Below, one piece after another: positions 23,793-35,288 of a stretch of DNA of 64,000 nt (positions within the stretch are counted from its first letter, which is position 1; the number at the start of each line of letters is the position of its first letter). The translations under genes were made by a program, and so were the position numbers. The notes below the pieces were generated by a model. That model was not told the DNA's origin. It ran no database searches and saw nothing but the letters and a program-made list of their open reading frames with translations. The stretch covers positions 8,420,788 through 8,484,787 of the forward strand of contig CM018690.1 in assembly GCA_009363875.1 (NCBI GenBank). Direction: 5' to 3'. This DNA is from Mikania micrantha (lineage: Eukaryota > Streptophyta > Magnoliopsida > Asterales > Asteraceae).

Positions 23793-24193
23793 GATATGTA
23801 TGTTATGTATTTATGTTATGATGACATGCATGTTATGTATTTGAATTACGTTATGTGATGCTATGAATGAATAAAGGTTTCATTAAAAGTTTAACTTAGA
23901 ACTCACCAGCATAAAGATGACTTGTTTTATATGCATATTAGGTTGAATAGTTTGAGAAATGATAACAGGATGGATAGTGGCATACATTGAGTACTACCCT
24001 GGCATAGACTGGCTATATTATAGAACTGTTAGAAGTGTGGGTTATGTGTTAACGTTTGTTTAGGATGTGTACATTATTTTATGTCATCACCTTAAATTCT
24101 CCTGCTATAGTAATGTAATTATGAATATGGTTTAAGGACTAGGTGTCTGATGTTTTGCCAACTGATGGGACTCTCGCGGCTCGGGGTCTCTCA
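23793..24193 (+). mobile_element. gypsy-2 3' LTR remnant
   Basis: Last 401 bp of the 3' LTR, collinear with about 21594-21996 of the 5' LTR. It joins the protease coding sequence directly at a shared GATGATATG-like tract. Confidence 0.88.
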
Positions 24194-24923
24194 ATTACAC
24201 ACTTATGCATGTTAAACATTTGAATTTAAAATTGCTTGTTTAAAATATCATATTATATATTTTTCAAAGACATTTTATAAAAAAAATTATAGAATTGATT
24301 TATAATTTAATTATATTATTTTCTAAGTTAAACAAAATCATTATTATTTAATAGGAGAGAGAAAACAAATATAAGAAAAAATGACATAAGAATATTTATT
24401 AAGAGAGAGATGTGAGAAAACAATTTTTAGGTGGTATAGAAAGTTGACATGTGGCAAACAAAAACATTGACTTATTATATAAGATAGATAACTCTCTCTA
24501 TTATTTAATACTAATAATTTTAAATTATCAAATTATAAAACTAAATATAAAATACAAATCTTTTTACTCTTATAATTTATCAAAACTTAAAAAAGATTTC
24601 AACCATAATTTTTAAATCCTTTTTGAAATATAATCTTATAATTTTTTATATTTATTATGCATTATTTATACTTTTTAAATTCCTTTTGGTTTTAATATGC
24701 ATGCTAACATTATTTTATCTGAATAGCCTAATGTGTATATGTATTTTCAATTTCATACAAATATAATTGGTTAGATATTTGCATTTTATATATATTAAAT
24801 TTCTTCATTCGATCTCACCAAATTAACTATCTTTTTATCAAATTAACTATCTTTTTATTCAATAACTTAACTAACAAAAAGTTATATAACAAAATAATTT
24901 TGCAATCATTAAATCTTGATTAC

Positions 24924-25137
24924 TTTTTTTTTAAATGGCTTCAGGCTGAACGACTGATTTAAGCCTAAAAGGGCAAACATCTAAGGGCAGGCCCAGTCGT
25001 CATCTATTCACCCACCAAATAAGCAATAACCGGATAAATCCGTAAACTCTATCCCGTGCTTAGGTTTGTACCCCTGACCTCAATAAGGTGCAACTTCTCC
25101 CCTTCATCGCAATACCACTATGCTAGAAGTCCTTTGG
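24924..25137 (-). mobile_element. tRNA-type SINE in Helitron H1
   Basis: Minus-strand SINE of 214 bp. The head ACCAAAGGACTTC leads to a box A-like TAGCATAGTGGTA and a box B-like GGTCAGGGGTACAAACC, as in pol III-transcribed tRNA-derived SINEs. The tail is a run of A on the element strand (T run on the plus strand at 24924). Flanking duplications of 14 bp, TAAATCTTGATTAC (24910-24923) and TAAATCTCAATTAC (25138-25151), differ at two positions. This is a non-autonomous retroposon copied by a LINE. Confidence 0.8.
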
Positions 25138-25538
25138 TAAATCTCAATTACAAATTCGCATAATTTAATGTAATTTTTTTAATCAAACCATGTAATACAC
25201 AAGTGACTAATGAGTTCTCATACTATGACATAGCTCATGCAAATGGTTTCCTTTTGAGCTTGCTACATTCAATCAAAAATTGAGTTTAAAAGATGCGGAA
25301 GGATCTACTCAATTTCAGTGTGGCGAAAAATGTTTTTCTACCTTTGGATTCTCATGAAATATTAAAAACATTTTATGTGACACCTCTCTGTGTTTAATGT
25401 AAATATTTTTTTTTTACTAGCACAATTTTTATCCCACTGACGTACAATTTTGGATGGGTTCATAATTTAACAATGTCCGGATATAGATACGTCTGAACAT
25501 AACAGGTCCAAATAAATGGTTACACCTTTATACGACAA

Positions 25539-26013
25539 CAGTGGTGGACCTAAGAATTTTTTTATGGGGGTCGGAAATTTTGTCAAGATAATGATTTTTC
25601 GTTAAATTTTTTTTATTGGACCAATTCGAACGAGGTCGGGTCGGATCACCCAAAAAATGATGAAACTAAATTAAATCACAAATACATAATAAAAGTACGC
25701 CAACTCATCCGGTTAATTAGGATGACTGACGATATGGTAAAATTGGTTTTCCTTCGGCAGAATTCAAATGAATACTATTCAAATCAACAAATTCAAAATT
25801 CAACTAAGCTTTATTTTGAAAAATTGTTCCATATTGCGTTATTTGGGTACCATTTTATAAGTTTTGTTTTTAAAATGGTTTTAGAATAAGCTTTATTGGG
25901 GCTGTCAAATTTTTATAGGGATCGATTGAGATCGGATCCTATATATAACGTTAAAAATATAAAGTTCATGGGGGTCGGTCGACCCCCATTCCTACAAGGT
26001 GGGTACGCCCCTG
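25539..26013 (+). mobile_element. hAT-type non-autonomous element (TSD tacgacaa)
   Basis: 475 bp with terminal inverted repeats CAGTGGTGGACC... and CAGGGGCGTACCC... (read inward from each end). Perfect 8 bp duplications tacgacaa lie at 25531-25538 and 26014-26021. An 8 bp TSD and a CAG(G)GG(C)G terminus are hAT signatures. No transposase is encoded. A decayed relative is at about 52640-52890. Confidence 0.88.
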
Positions 26014-26021
26014 TACGACAA

Positions 26022-27267
26022 TAAGCTTTTGTCCGGTTTAAGTATTAAATTTTATCGGTGGGTTTACTGTTGATAAAAGAATTAGATGATACTAATATTA
26101 GGTCTGAAATAAATAGTTACCCTTTCACTTGACACGTTTTATGTATTATATCTTATTGAAAGGATACTGTTAAACAAGAAAACTTAAGTTTAATATACAG
26201 CGTAACAAAAGATAATAACTACTCTGAACAATTCATGCCAATTGAATTTTGTTCATTTTATGTATTTGTGGGCCTAAAAGACTTACCTAATTCATTTCGA
26301 AAGTGCGTAACTTCTCATAAATTGATTTCGAAATTGCAAGTTCTTTTGGGCTTGGTATGGCCCAAATTTATCATAGTCTTACACTCTTACACCTATACTA
26401 TTATACATTACTATTTGGGCTAACTTTGATATACTTATGAACAATTTCATATCAAAATGGTCCAAACCCCAAACTATAGCATACCGTGAAGGAGTGAAGT
26501 AGAGGGAGGCAAGAAAACCGGTTCCAGAACCATCCCCTAACTGACCCGTACATAAGGTTCCGGTTTCCCATAAAAATCTTAACCAAAGCCGGAATTACCA
26601 GAATTGGTTCAACCTTTACCCAGCGAAAACCAAAACCGACCATATGTGCTAAAACTATTATTATTTATTTTTATTTGTGTCATTTTGTTTTCATCAGTTT
26701 TCGTTCTAGTAATTAATAGAGATTAAAAAAATAGTAGTAAACAAAAACACTATTATCATTTTCATCAAAAAAGTTAAGGTAGCGTATTACATTTTTTAAG
26801 TCCCACCAACCTAGATTTTTTTTTTCCAAGAGTAATGATTGAAAATTTATTTATCAAAACGAGTGATTTGAAAAATATTTACCAAAATAGGTGTTCTTCA
26901 TTTATTTCTTTGTTTTTAACGAATGTATTTATTTATTTTTCATTCAATCAACATATTATTATTTTTTCTATTTAGTATTCATGTATTTATAACTTATTAT
27001 AACATCTTTTATTTTATTTTACATACCGTGTTAAACACAACAAAAATTTTATCTAATGAACTTAAAAAATAAAAGTAAAGTAAAAATAAATTTAACAAAC
27101 AATAAAACTTATGGGTGCAATATCAAATACAAGCTAAAATGCAAGTTTAAATAAAATCAACTTGTAGAATTGGTGTTGGATTATTAATAAATTCTGACAT
27201 ACATAGAATTGTTTAGTAGAAACATATGGAAATTGGTGTTGGATTATATCAAATCGCTTGCAGGTTG
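26022..27267. other. no gene seen
   Basis: AT-rich non-coding DNA. A GC-richer patch at about 26455-26645 has repeated ACCGGTTCC/GGTTCCGG words and may be a decayed MITE, but no paired ends or duplication were found. Confidence 0.5.
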
Positions 27268-28283
27268 TTTTTTGTCACATCCTGACCGGTGGCGAAATAT
27301 GTCGGGGCATGATTTGTGCAATGTTGTTCACAAGCTCATGGTGCAATGTTGTTCACAAACTCATGGTACTATGTTATAGTTTCTTAGTTCAAATTACCAA
27401 ATTTTAATGTCATAGCATTCAAAATTCAAATACAAATACAAATTTAAGAATAAAAACTAAAGTCTTTGATAAAATTATCTAGGTCCATCTTCCTAGACTT
27501 TAACTTAGATTTTTCGCTTTAATCTGTCACACATATAAAGTAACTGTCAACTAAATGAATAGTTAGTGAGTAATCGCATGATTATAATAAGATAAGTTTC
27601 AAAGTAAGCAAACTTAAATGACAACGGGTATGAACATCATATTGTGAATGAAACAAGCATGTATAAATGGTGTATCGTCCCCTTTTAACATGAACACGTC
27701 ATGCGATGATAGCGTGACTCTCTTAGGAACTAAGTAATAAAATACGTGCAAAGAAGCATATGAGTAAATAAGTATACAAATACAAGATCAAGCACGTAAT
27801 AATAATCCAACTACAAAACATTATATAGTTGAATAGTATAAAAGTTCAAGCATTTGAATAAGGACATGTGTGATAGCCCAAAATAGTATAAAACTAAAAA
27901 GGATATGAAAACTCACATGTGTTGCTAAGCAATCCAAAAATTACATTTAAGTATAGTTGTGCAATATCAACCACTCGTTATCATGGTTTTGAATATTAGA
28001 ATGTTTCTATAAGTTTCTAAATTCTATGTATTCTTGCATGCTAAGGTGTATAACAAGTACAATCTTCCAAAATATCGGGTACAAATTCATAAATCTTTAT
28101 GATTTATTTAAAGTATGTATCAACATTTCACTTTTATGTATCAAATTTATTAACTTAATGCCTAAAAAGTTCATTGTAATATTTTATTTAGATATATTAA
28201 ATTAAAGATATTATACATATTTTATAAGGGACTTGCCTTAAAATATATATAAGATTATACCAAGTTTAATTTAAGTAAACTTG

Positions 28284-28286
<3 letters not shown>

Positions 28287-28321
<35 letters not shown>
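28287..28321 (+). repeat. (TA)n microsatellite
   Basis: About 17 TA units inside the probable solo LTR. Confidence 0.9.
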
Positions 28322-28325
<4 letters not shown>

Positions 28326-28640
28326 TGTATTTTAGACTTTAAACAAAATGATTTAAATAAAAAGATTTAAATAAAAATGGCTTTTAATTTTACAAAATTA
28401 TTTCAGAAAAGTTTAAATAGATTTTCCTAAATTTTCACATTTTTATGTAGCTATATATTTTGTATATTATTTATATAGGCTAAATTAGAGTTTTAAGTCT
28501 TATATAATTTTTAAATAAGATAAAACAGAGAATATAATAAAAATATTATTCATAATATTTTTAGAATATTTAAAACTATTTTAAAATATTTTTTTTACAA
28601 TTGTCTATATATTATTCATGTTTTTTCATGAATCAAAATG

Positions 28641-28645
<5 letters not shown>

Positions 28646-28679
<34 letters not shown>
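28646..28679 (+). repeat. (TA)n microsatellite
   Basis: About 17 TA units inside the probable solo LTR. Confidence 0.9.
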
Positions 28680-28682
<3 letters not shown>

Positions 28683-30901
28683 TTAATAAGTTTAAGTCAA
28701 AGAAATAATTAAATATGTATTCTGAAAATTTATAAAAATTTCTAATTTATTTAGATAGTCATTAAATAGTCATTAAATATTTTTATAGAATTTTTATAAA
28801 ATTTTTGTGGATTAAAAATAACAAAATATGGGGATCATGGACAAAACTGGCCTTGAGCGGCTTGAACGAAATTCAAACTTGAGCCACCTCCCCCCCAACT
28901 CTTTGGTAAATAACCGCTGGGCTGGGTGAGGGAATAGTTAGACAACTTCGGAAACAAAAAATACTTAACCTTTCCCCACTGTTCTTCCCTAAACCGCAAA
29001 ACACAACACTTAATCCCTCGAATTCGATCGAATAAGTGAACGTGAGTCTCTACATTCATAGGGCTTTTCGATCTATGCATAAAAATAAGGCTATTGAAGC
29101 TATGAATTACCTGTAGAAGTATAGGGATGTCAAGCTAAGGTTCAAGTTAGAATGCGGCTTTTCTTGAGTTTGATTCAACAATTGAAGTAATCTGGGAATG
29201 TGCTGTTGCTACTGGGAGTTTCAGAAGACCGTCATGAGGTTGTGTGTAAATTTAATTTGAATTTCATTGAAGAGAACTACTGATTCGAGTTGTAGACGAA
29301 TTAATGGTTTGGTGGTTCGTATTAATGGTCGTTTAACACGTGTTAGGGTGATTAAATGTGTTAATTAAGTTTTTCGGAGGTAGTTGAGGGTTATACAAGC
29401 GTGCATCATGTCATTAATGCTTAGATTCGAGCTTTAATGGTGGGACCGGATGCATGCAAGGTCGAACGAGGGGTGAGGGAGAAGTGGCTGAAACTTTGCA
29501 TGATTTGGCAAAACAGGTCCCCCTTATTTACTGCCTTGTGCCATTTTTGCTCGAAACTCACCCTCTCACAATTCAAATTTCAAAAGTGGCAGGAAAGCAC
29601 CTTGGAGTTTATAAGTTTATAATTTCTGGTTTAAAACTTTAATAAAAGTTCATAAAATTTTATTACTAAGTTATATAAATTGTTTAAACTTTATAAACTT
29701 AATTATTGTTTCAAAAGTATTTCATTTTCGTAGTTTAAACATTTATTATTTATTATTATATGTTTTTTTGTTAAAAACCTAGTAATTTTAAAGCCTTATT
29801 AAATTAAATTATACATATATACTTAGACAAATTTTATCATATGTTTTAAGTATATATATGTATGTATATACTTAATTTTGTTAAATTTAATTTAAGCGTT
29901 AATCTAATTTTAAATCTTTATTTTTTAAATAATTATTTACTTGAACGCACACACATACACACACGTAGAATTTATAATTAAACACTCGTAAAATGATACG
30001 ATTTTTAAAATAACGCTTCTAAAGTTTTACAACGATTATCGAAAAATGTTACATTTTATTTGAACAATCATAATACTATCGTATTCTTAATTCTAAAATA
30101 CTCTTCAATATTCTTCTCTTGTTTGGAATTAAAACCAAATAAACTAGTCTCACATTAGCCACTTGCATGTTGTTATGGGGTCTTGCGCTTGTGTTGCCTG
30201 GGTTGGTGTTGTCATTGCTTATAATGGTCCATGTTCGATGGTTCATATGTTGGGCTTGGGTTGGGGAATGGTTTGTGTAATTTGAGCAATTAATGGGTTG
30301 GATAATGAATCTCTAGAAAAATTTTAGGGTCTAGGTAACATTTTTTGGTCATGGTTATTGAATTGGGTTACTATCCTAGGTGATTGATGTGTCGTAGGTC
30401 AATCAAAAACAATTTATAATTAGGGACTTAGCTACATTTGACTACAGCAAGAGTAAGTAAGGTCGTCTCCACAGGGAACCAGTGGCAAGTGCTAATTGTC
30501 ACTACTAACTAATTAATCTAAGAAAAATGAAAACTTGGGATTGAATTGAATTAAGAGAAGCGTTTAAAAGAAACAAACTTAAATTTTGATTTGAAAACAA
30601 TTAATGAAAAAGGTAATCATTTATGGTTTTTAGGTTGCAAGATTCACAATGAATGTAAGTTAAACCTAGATTGAAATCATATAAAATTGATGTTATCAAT
30701 CAATTAGATTAAAGTGATAAAGATGGAACGAACGTTTAAGACTTGCTCATTCACAAAATTACCAAGAGACATACGTAACGCATCACACGATTACCAATGA
30801 GTAAACGATGCAAGCAAACCGGATCACTGATGGTAACGCAACAATACGAAAACATAAATCTCTTGTTTAAATCAATCAAATGGAAATCGTATCAAGTTTA
30901 C

Positions 30902-30992
30902 AATCAAAAACCTAGATTCAACATTCAAACATTGTTTCACTTACAACCCTAATCAAAAACCTAGATTCAACATTCAAACATTGTTCCACATA
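30902..30992 (+). repeat. 49 bp tandem duplication
   Basis: The phrase AATCAAAAACCTAGATTCAA plus 'cattcaaacattgtt.cac' occurs twice in direct succession, with one visible substitution (tttcac/ttccac). A recent local duplication. Confidence 0.8.
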
Positions 30993-31975
30993 AAATGCAC
31001 ATGAAAATGCAAGTTTAAACTGTTAAAACACCTGAAAATCAAACACACGTCACTAGGGCCCTAAAATAATATAATCACAATTGAAACCAGATTGCATATT
31101 TCAAAATCTAAATTAACAACCCTTAGCTTTGTACAACAAAAAAAAATCCCCAAAACTAACTAGAACAAATCATAAATATAACATGAACAAAACCTAGATT
31201 TATGAAAAATTAACCAAAAAAGATCAAAAGTTGGAGAACTTTGATAGAAACTGTCTTCCAGTTGCCACCGATGACGAAGAACTACCTTCCATCACTGATG
31301 GAGATTTTTGTATGTGCCCTCCAGTGCGATTGTATGTGAGATTGTTCAAGCCCAGATGTAATATAGGCCGTAACAATGGTGGTAGGAATCATAAATGGAA
31401 TGAACATGGTATAAAAAATGAAAATGTTTGATGCATAGCGTGTGTATATAGAGGGTGAGGAGCGGTGGTGGTATGGATGATGAAAACCCAAGAAGAATTA
31501 GTAGTAAAGGAGAGTAACCGGGTAGTGTTCTTATGAAAGAGGAGTGGTAATTCAAATTTTAGAACCACTAACTTTTATAAGGAGATTTAGATTAACAAAG
31601 TTGGGCAGGAAATTTTTTGGTGAATGGAACAAGAGTTGACAAGTGGCAACTTGTGCTAGTTATTTTTTACATTAAGAAGATTGGTGAAAAGAGATGCATT
31701 AAACTAAGAACCAACATAAGTTAAAAACTAAAATAACTATTTCTAGCCAAAAGTTTGAAGTACTAAAAAAGTAACTTCAATTTACTTAAAAAGAAATTAC
31801 TTTTATATTTTTAAATCTTGTGATTTTAATTGTTTTTTTCTCATATTCTAATGATTGTTAGGTGTTCGATCCATATATGGAGAATTACGAGAACTTGCTA
31901 CCTTATCCTTTACACCTTTTACCATATAAATTGAATGCATGGATTTAAATGCATATGTATAGATTCACGAGCGTA

Positions 31976-32056
31976 CGCGAAATTGCACTAGTGTAAAATT
32001 CTGACATTTTTTAGTAACATCTAAAATTTGTCAAAACTTTACACTAGTGCAATTTC
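31976..32056. repeat. 31 bp inverted repeat hairpin
   Basis: The arms CGCGAAATTGCACTAGTGTA... and ...TACACTAGTGCAATTTCGCG face each other over about 20 nt of loop. The outer 20+ bp are perfect and the inner part has two or three mismatches. The two arms are more GC-rich than the surroundings. No TSD was found. Confidence 0.8.
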
Positions 32057-32443
32057 GCGATGCGGCGGAAAACAAAACAATTAGGCTGCTGATTTTGGCT
32101 CGTAAAAAGCTTAAACCACCTAATTTTTGTCAAATCAACTCTTTTAACTAAAAAAAGTTATTATGATAAAATTCATAATTTAAAATGTCAAATATGATAA
32201 GACAAAAGTGTCAAGAAGTAATTTATTTGATTTTAGAGGGTTTTCTTTTATAGGTATTATATGACACTTTATTTTTTAAATGTATCAATGTGGGACAAAC
32301 TAAAAAGTAAAAGAAAACCATTTAGTTTATGGTTCTTAAAGCTTTGTTTGTTGTATTTTATGTTATAAGAGTTGTAAAACTCTTAATTTTAAGAGTTTTT
32401 GGTAAAAGACCATTGTGTCATTCATATATGTATATAGTAGTAT

Positions 32444-32445
<2 letters not shown>

Positions 32446-32485
<40 letters not shown>
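32446..32485 (+). repeat. (TA)n microsatellite
   Basis: About 20 TA units, abutting a 'gggcggttattgtataaaag' sequence that looks like the edge of a dispersed element; no second edge was found. Confidence 0.9.
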
Positions 32486-32487
<2 letters not shown>

Positions 32488-33143
32488 GCGGTTATTGTAT
32501 AAAAGAAATTAACGTGAGAAGTGTAGGAATTCACAAGAATGCGCCACGTGTCATCTGAGATAAGGGTCTAAGGGTCCGTATAAAAATATAAAATGTTATG
32601 GTCACATATATAACTGGATAATACGGACTATAGGCCAAGAATTACGGACTTGGGTATTCAAAATAAGGACCATAGGGAAAAAAAAATGCGGACCGGTCAT
32701 TACAACTTAATTATTCAGAGGCCAAACAGTTGATAAAAAATGATACGTTCCATAGGCAAAAAAATACGTTCTGACATATTAGATACCTAAATCACGCACC
32801 AAGTTAAAAAAATACGAACCACGTTAAAAAAATGAAAAAAAAAACAATACCAATATGATATTCAAATTAAAGATTATGATATTCTCTATTTAATGGTGTA
32901 TTTTTTTAGAAACATAATACAACGTTTAAAAGTTATTGAATTTTTAAAAAACTGGTGAAAGTTTCTTATAATTAAAAAAACGAGTTATTCTCCTTTTGCC
33001 CTTTCAATTACAAATCCAAGTTTGTTTTGTGAGAAAATTGAATAAATGGGGATCACTAGATCTTAACAATTGATTGATTTGATCAATGACTCGTATTTTA
33101 TCTTATCCTTTTCACATTAATTTTCCTTGTATTGGATTTCCCT

Positions 33144-33194
33144 CATGTATGTATGTATGTATGTATGTATGTATGTATGTTTGTATGTATGTAT
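33144..33194 (+). repeat. (ATGT)n microsatellite
   Basis: About 12 tetranucleotide units with one G-to-T interruption (GTTTGT). The open frame on the minus strand (THIHTYIH-like) is an artefact of this repeat. Confidence 0.9.
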
Positions 33195-35070
33195 TAATGA
33201 ACTTAACACGTGAGAGGTGAGACCAGAACGAGGAGATGCTGGAAATAAATTGATAACTTTTTAGTTTAGATTGATTACTGGGCTTTACTTTTTGTAGACC
33301 CAAAATTGATTAATGGGCCTATGTTCAAACTCTAGAAAAGGCTAGACCCTAAAAAGCTAGGGTGAAATAAAGGTCAAAAGATGGTTCAAAGAGAAAGCAG
33401 TCAAAATATGTTTATTAAATCTGGTGCAAATTTAAAGACGGTAGATATCGATCACTTGCATGGCATGGCATGGCAGACATGCATCAAAAGTAGTGGTCAT
33501 TCTAAACTTCCGACCATGTGGCAGTGGCACCGGTGCGAGAGGTTATTGAAACGTGCATTGTTTTAGCTTTTAAATACCAAAAGCTATACATAATATTTTT
33601 AATGTGATTGATGTATTAGTTGAAAAGTAACAACACGTTCATTTTATACCAAATTAAAGAGACATGATGAGATTGATAATGTAGATTAGTTAAGTATGTA
33701 TTGTTTTGATTTTAAAATACCTATGAAATGATTTGTTTGGATTGAAAATCGTTATCATTTTTATAAAATATTGTAAGTTTAAACATGCTTGAAGTAGTAC
33801 ACGAAATATATAACTTACAAATGTTTAGATTAATTAAATTATGTTATTAGATATTTTAATTTTAGTTTCGTAATTTGTTGATATAAGTAAAAATTAGAAG
33901 GGGATGAATTAGCTAGCTAGGATGTTGAGATCCTATAGTCAAGATACCTATACTATAACTATAAGATCTCTAGACTGAAATCGGGATCTTCATGCTTTCA
34001 ATAAAGTAATGCACATATCACATACACAAATGACAAAACTAATAAAAAAATGGTTACATGCCAATAAACATACATTCTAAAAGTTAAAACCAAGACTGAA
34101 AGCTAAATATATAAATGCCTAAACTTAGCATCTTAAAGTTTGAAAACCGACCACATTATTCAACGAGTATATAATATGTATGGGGGTTGAGTCTCGCTTT
34201 GAAAAACACAGTTCAAAAGGTGCTAGCCTTTAAAAAACTTTGTTTAAAATGTGCCGAGCCCAAGACAGGGTTAGCTTGATTCATGGCTCGACTCTTGATA
34301 CACACACACACATATATGAGAGGGTCTCAATAAAAACCTTTATTTTTTAAAAAACTTAGTAAACTAATCACAATTGTTATCAAAATTTCGTTTTTCGTTT
34401 TTTTATATTTTGTTTTATTATAAGTTTAGATTTATTAACAAAAAAAAAATAAAAAAAATATATAACTCATGTTATTACATATATGTAACTCATTGATTAC
34501 ATATATATATATAAAATGTAAACTATATATATGAGTTACATATATGTAACTTTATAGGTTACATATACGTAACTTCGTGATCAACGTATTTTATTATAAA
34601 AAATTTTTGTTTATAACATTTTAAGCTAATAATAAAAAATCATGAATTTTTTTTTTAAAATTAATTGGTTAGTAAGAGTTTGTTAGCTTTCTCCAAAGTA
34701 AGGAGTTTTCTTTTGAACTCTCTCCTGTACATATGTACATACATACATAAACACACAGACATATATATATATATATATATATGCATATTATATACACACA
34801 CAAATATTATATTACATATATATACATATTACGTAATATCTTACTAAGTTGTATATATTTATATATATAATTTAATATAACATATATGTGTGTTTGTTAG
34901 ATAATACTCATATAATATAAATGTATATATGCATATTATATTAAATATATATGCATAAATGAAAAAAGCAAGCCATCTTCTGGCTCAATATTTCAAACAC
35001 AAATTTTTGGCACGAAATTTTTTTTGAATCGGCACATCTTAGCTCAACTCATTGACAACCCTAAATAAGA

Positions 35071-35073
<3 letters not shown>

Positions 35074-35109
<36 letters not shown>
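35074..35109 (+). repeat. (TA)n microsatellite
   Basis: About 18 TA units ending in 'aatagg'. Confidence 0.9.
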
Positions 35110-35111
<2 letters not shown>

Positions 35112-35288
35112 GGTTAAAACCCATATATTACACAAGTTAATTAAATATGTTGCTAAACATTTTTATTTATTATAATAGGTAGATAAACAAAACATAATTT
35201 GAAAACACACTTAAGTTGAGAAATCTATGAAAATCCGGTGTAAAATTTTTCTTTTTCTTTTTTATTTTGTGTTTAGATATGCTATATA

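Larger units (their letters stand above)
17188..24193 (+). mobile_element. gypsy-2 retrotransposon (TSD attac), internally deleted
   Basis: Plus-strand Ty3/gypsy element in Helitron H2, bracketed by perfect duplications attac (17183-17187 and 24194-24198). It starts TGTAACATCCG and ends GGTCTCTCA. Structure: 5' LTR (about 2.26 kb, interrupted by a solo LTR), PBS, gag and the start of protease, then a direct jump into the last 0.4 kb of the 3' LTR. RT, RNase H, integrase, PPT and most of the 3' LTR have gone. The two copies of the last 400 bp of the LTR differ at about 20 positions by eye (about 5%). Confidence 0.9.
16909..24488 (-). mobile_element. Helitron H2 (second level of nest)
   Basis: Minus-strand Helitron inserted in H1 between A (16908) and T (24489). 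On the minus strand the 5' end is TCTATCTTATATAATAAGTC. The 3' end has a hairpin CCCGTGTA-A-TACACGGG (perfect 8 bp stem), an 8-10 nt spacer, and terminal CTAG next to T, a classic Helitron terminus. Only 279 + 290 bp remain once the gypsy insertion is removed, so it is a small non-autonomous copy mobilised in trans by rolling-circle machinery. Confidence 0.85.
16816..25214 (+). mobile_element. Helitron H1 (outermost of nest)
   Basis: Non-autonomous Helitron split by later insertions. The 5' end is TCTCCTCCAATAAAAGAG, preceded by A (16815). The two halves (16816-16908 and 24489-25214) join into sequence collinear with the Helitron at 35289: a 'ctctctc..tatttaacactaatgatttt' segment, then 'caaatctttttactcttataat', then 'gatttcaaccat'. 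The 3' end has a weakened hairpin around ATGTAATACACAAGTG and TGAG in place of CTAG, followed by T. With all insertions removed it is about 0.6 kb. No Rep or helicase is encoded. Confidence 0.75.
27273..30053 (-). mobile_element. probable gypsy-type solo LTR
   Basis: On the minus strand the 2781 bp block starts TGTAACATTTTTCG (like gypsy-2's TGTAACATCCG) and ends CCGGTCAGGATGTGACA, the 'GTGACA' end seen in the other large LTRs here. The flanks are ttttt (27268-27272) and tttta (30054-30058), a 4/5 duplication. No PBS, PPT or coding domain is adjacent. Interior (TA)n tracts lie at 28287-28321 and 28646-28679. The boundaries are less certain than for the other solo LTRs because the flanks are low complexity. 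Confidence 0.6.
30059..32445. other. unclassified, no gene seen
   Basis: Mixed sequence. About 30380-31010 has the look of a dispersed repeat ('aaggtcgtctccacagggaacc') but no ends were identified. Short frames at 31231-31555 on both strands overlap each other and match nothing I recognise. A 49 bp tandem duplication and a hairpin are listed separately. Confidence 0.5.
32486..35288. other. unclassified, microsatellite-rich, no gene seen
   Basis: 32486-32830 repeats words like ACGGAC, GGACCATAGG and ATACG.ACCA and may be a decayed dispersed element. 33300-33570 is less AT-rich and holds a 61-codon frame (33381-33566) with no recognised motif. 34290-35110 is dominated by TA/CA-rich simple sequence, including (TA)n at 35074-35109. 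No gene supported. Confidence 0.5.

Noticed and set aside
33381..33566. 61-codon frame as a small gene
   Set aside because: No recognised motif, no promoter or splice context, and codons include local simple repeats (ATGGC)n.
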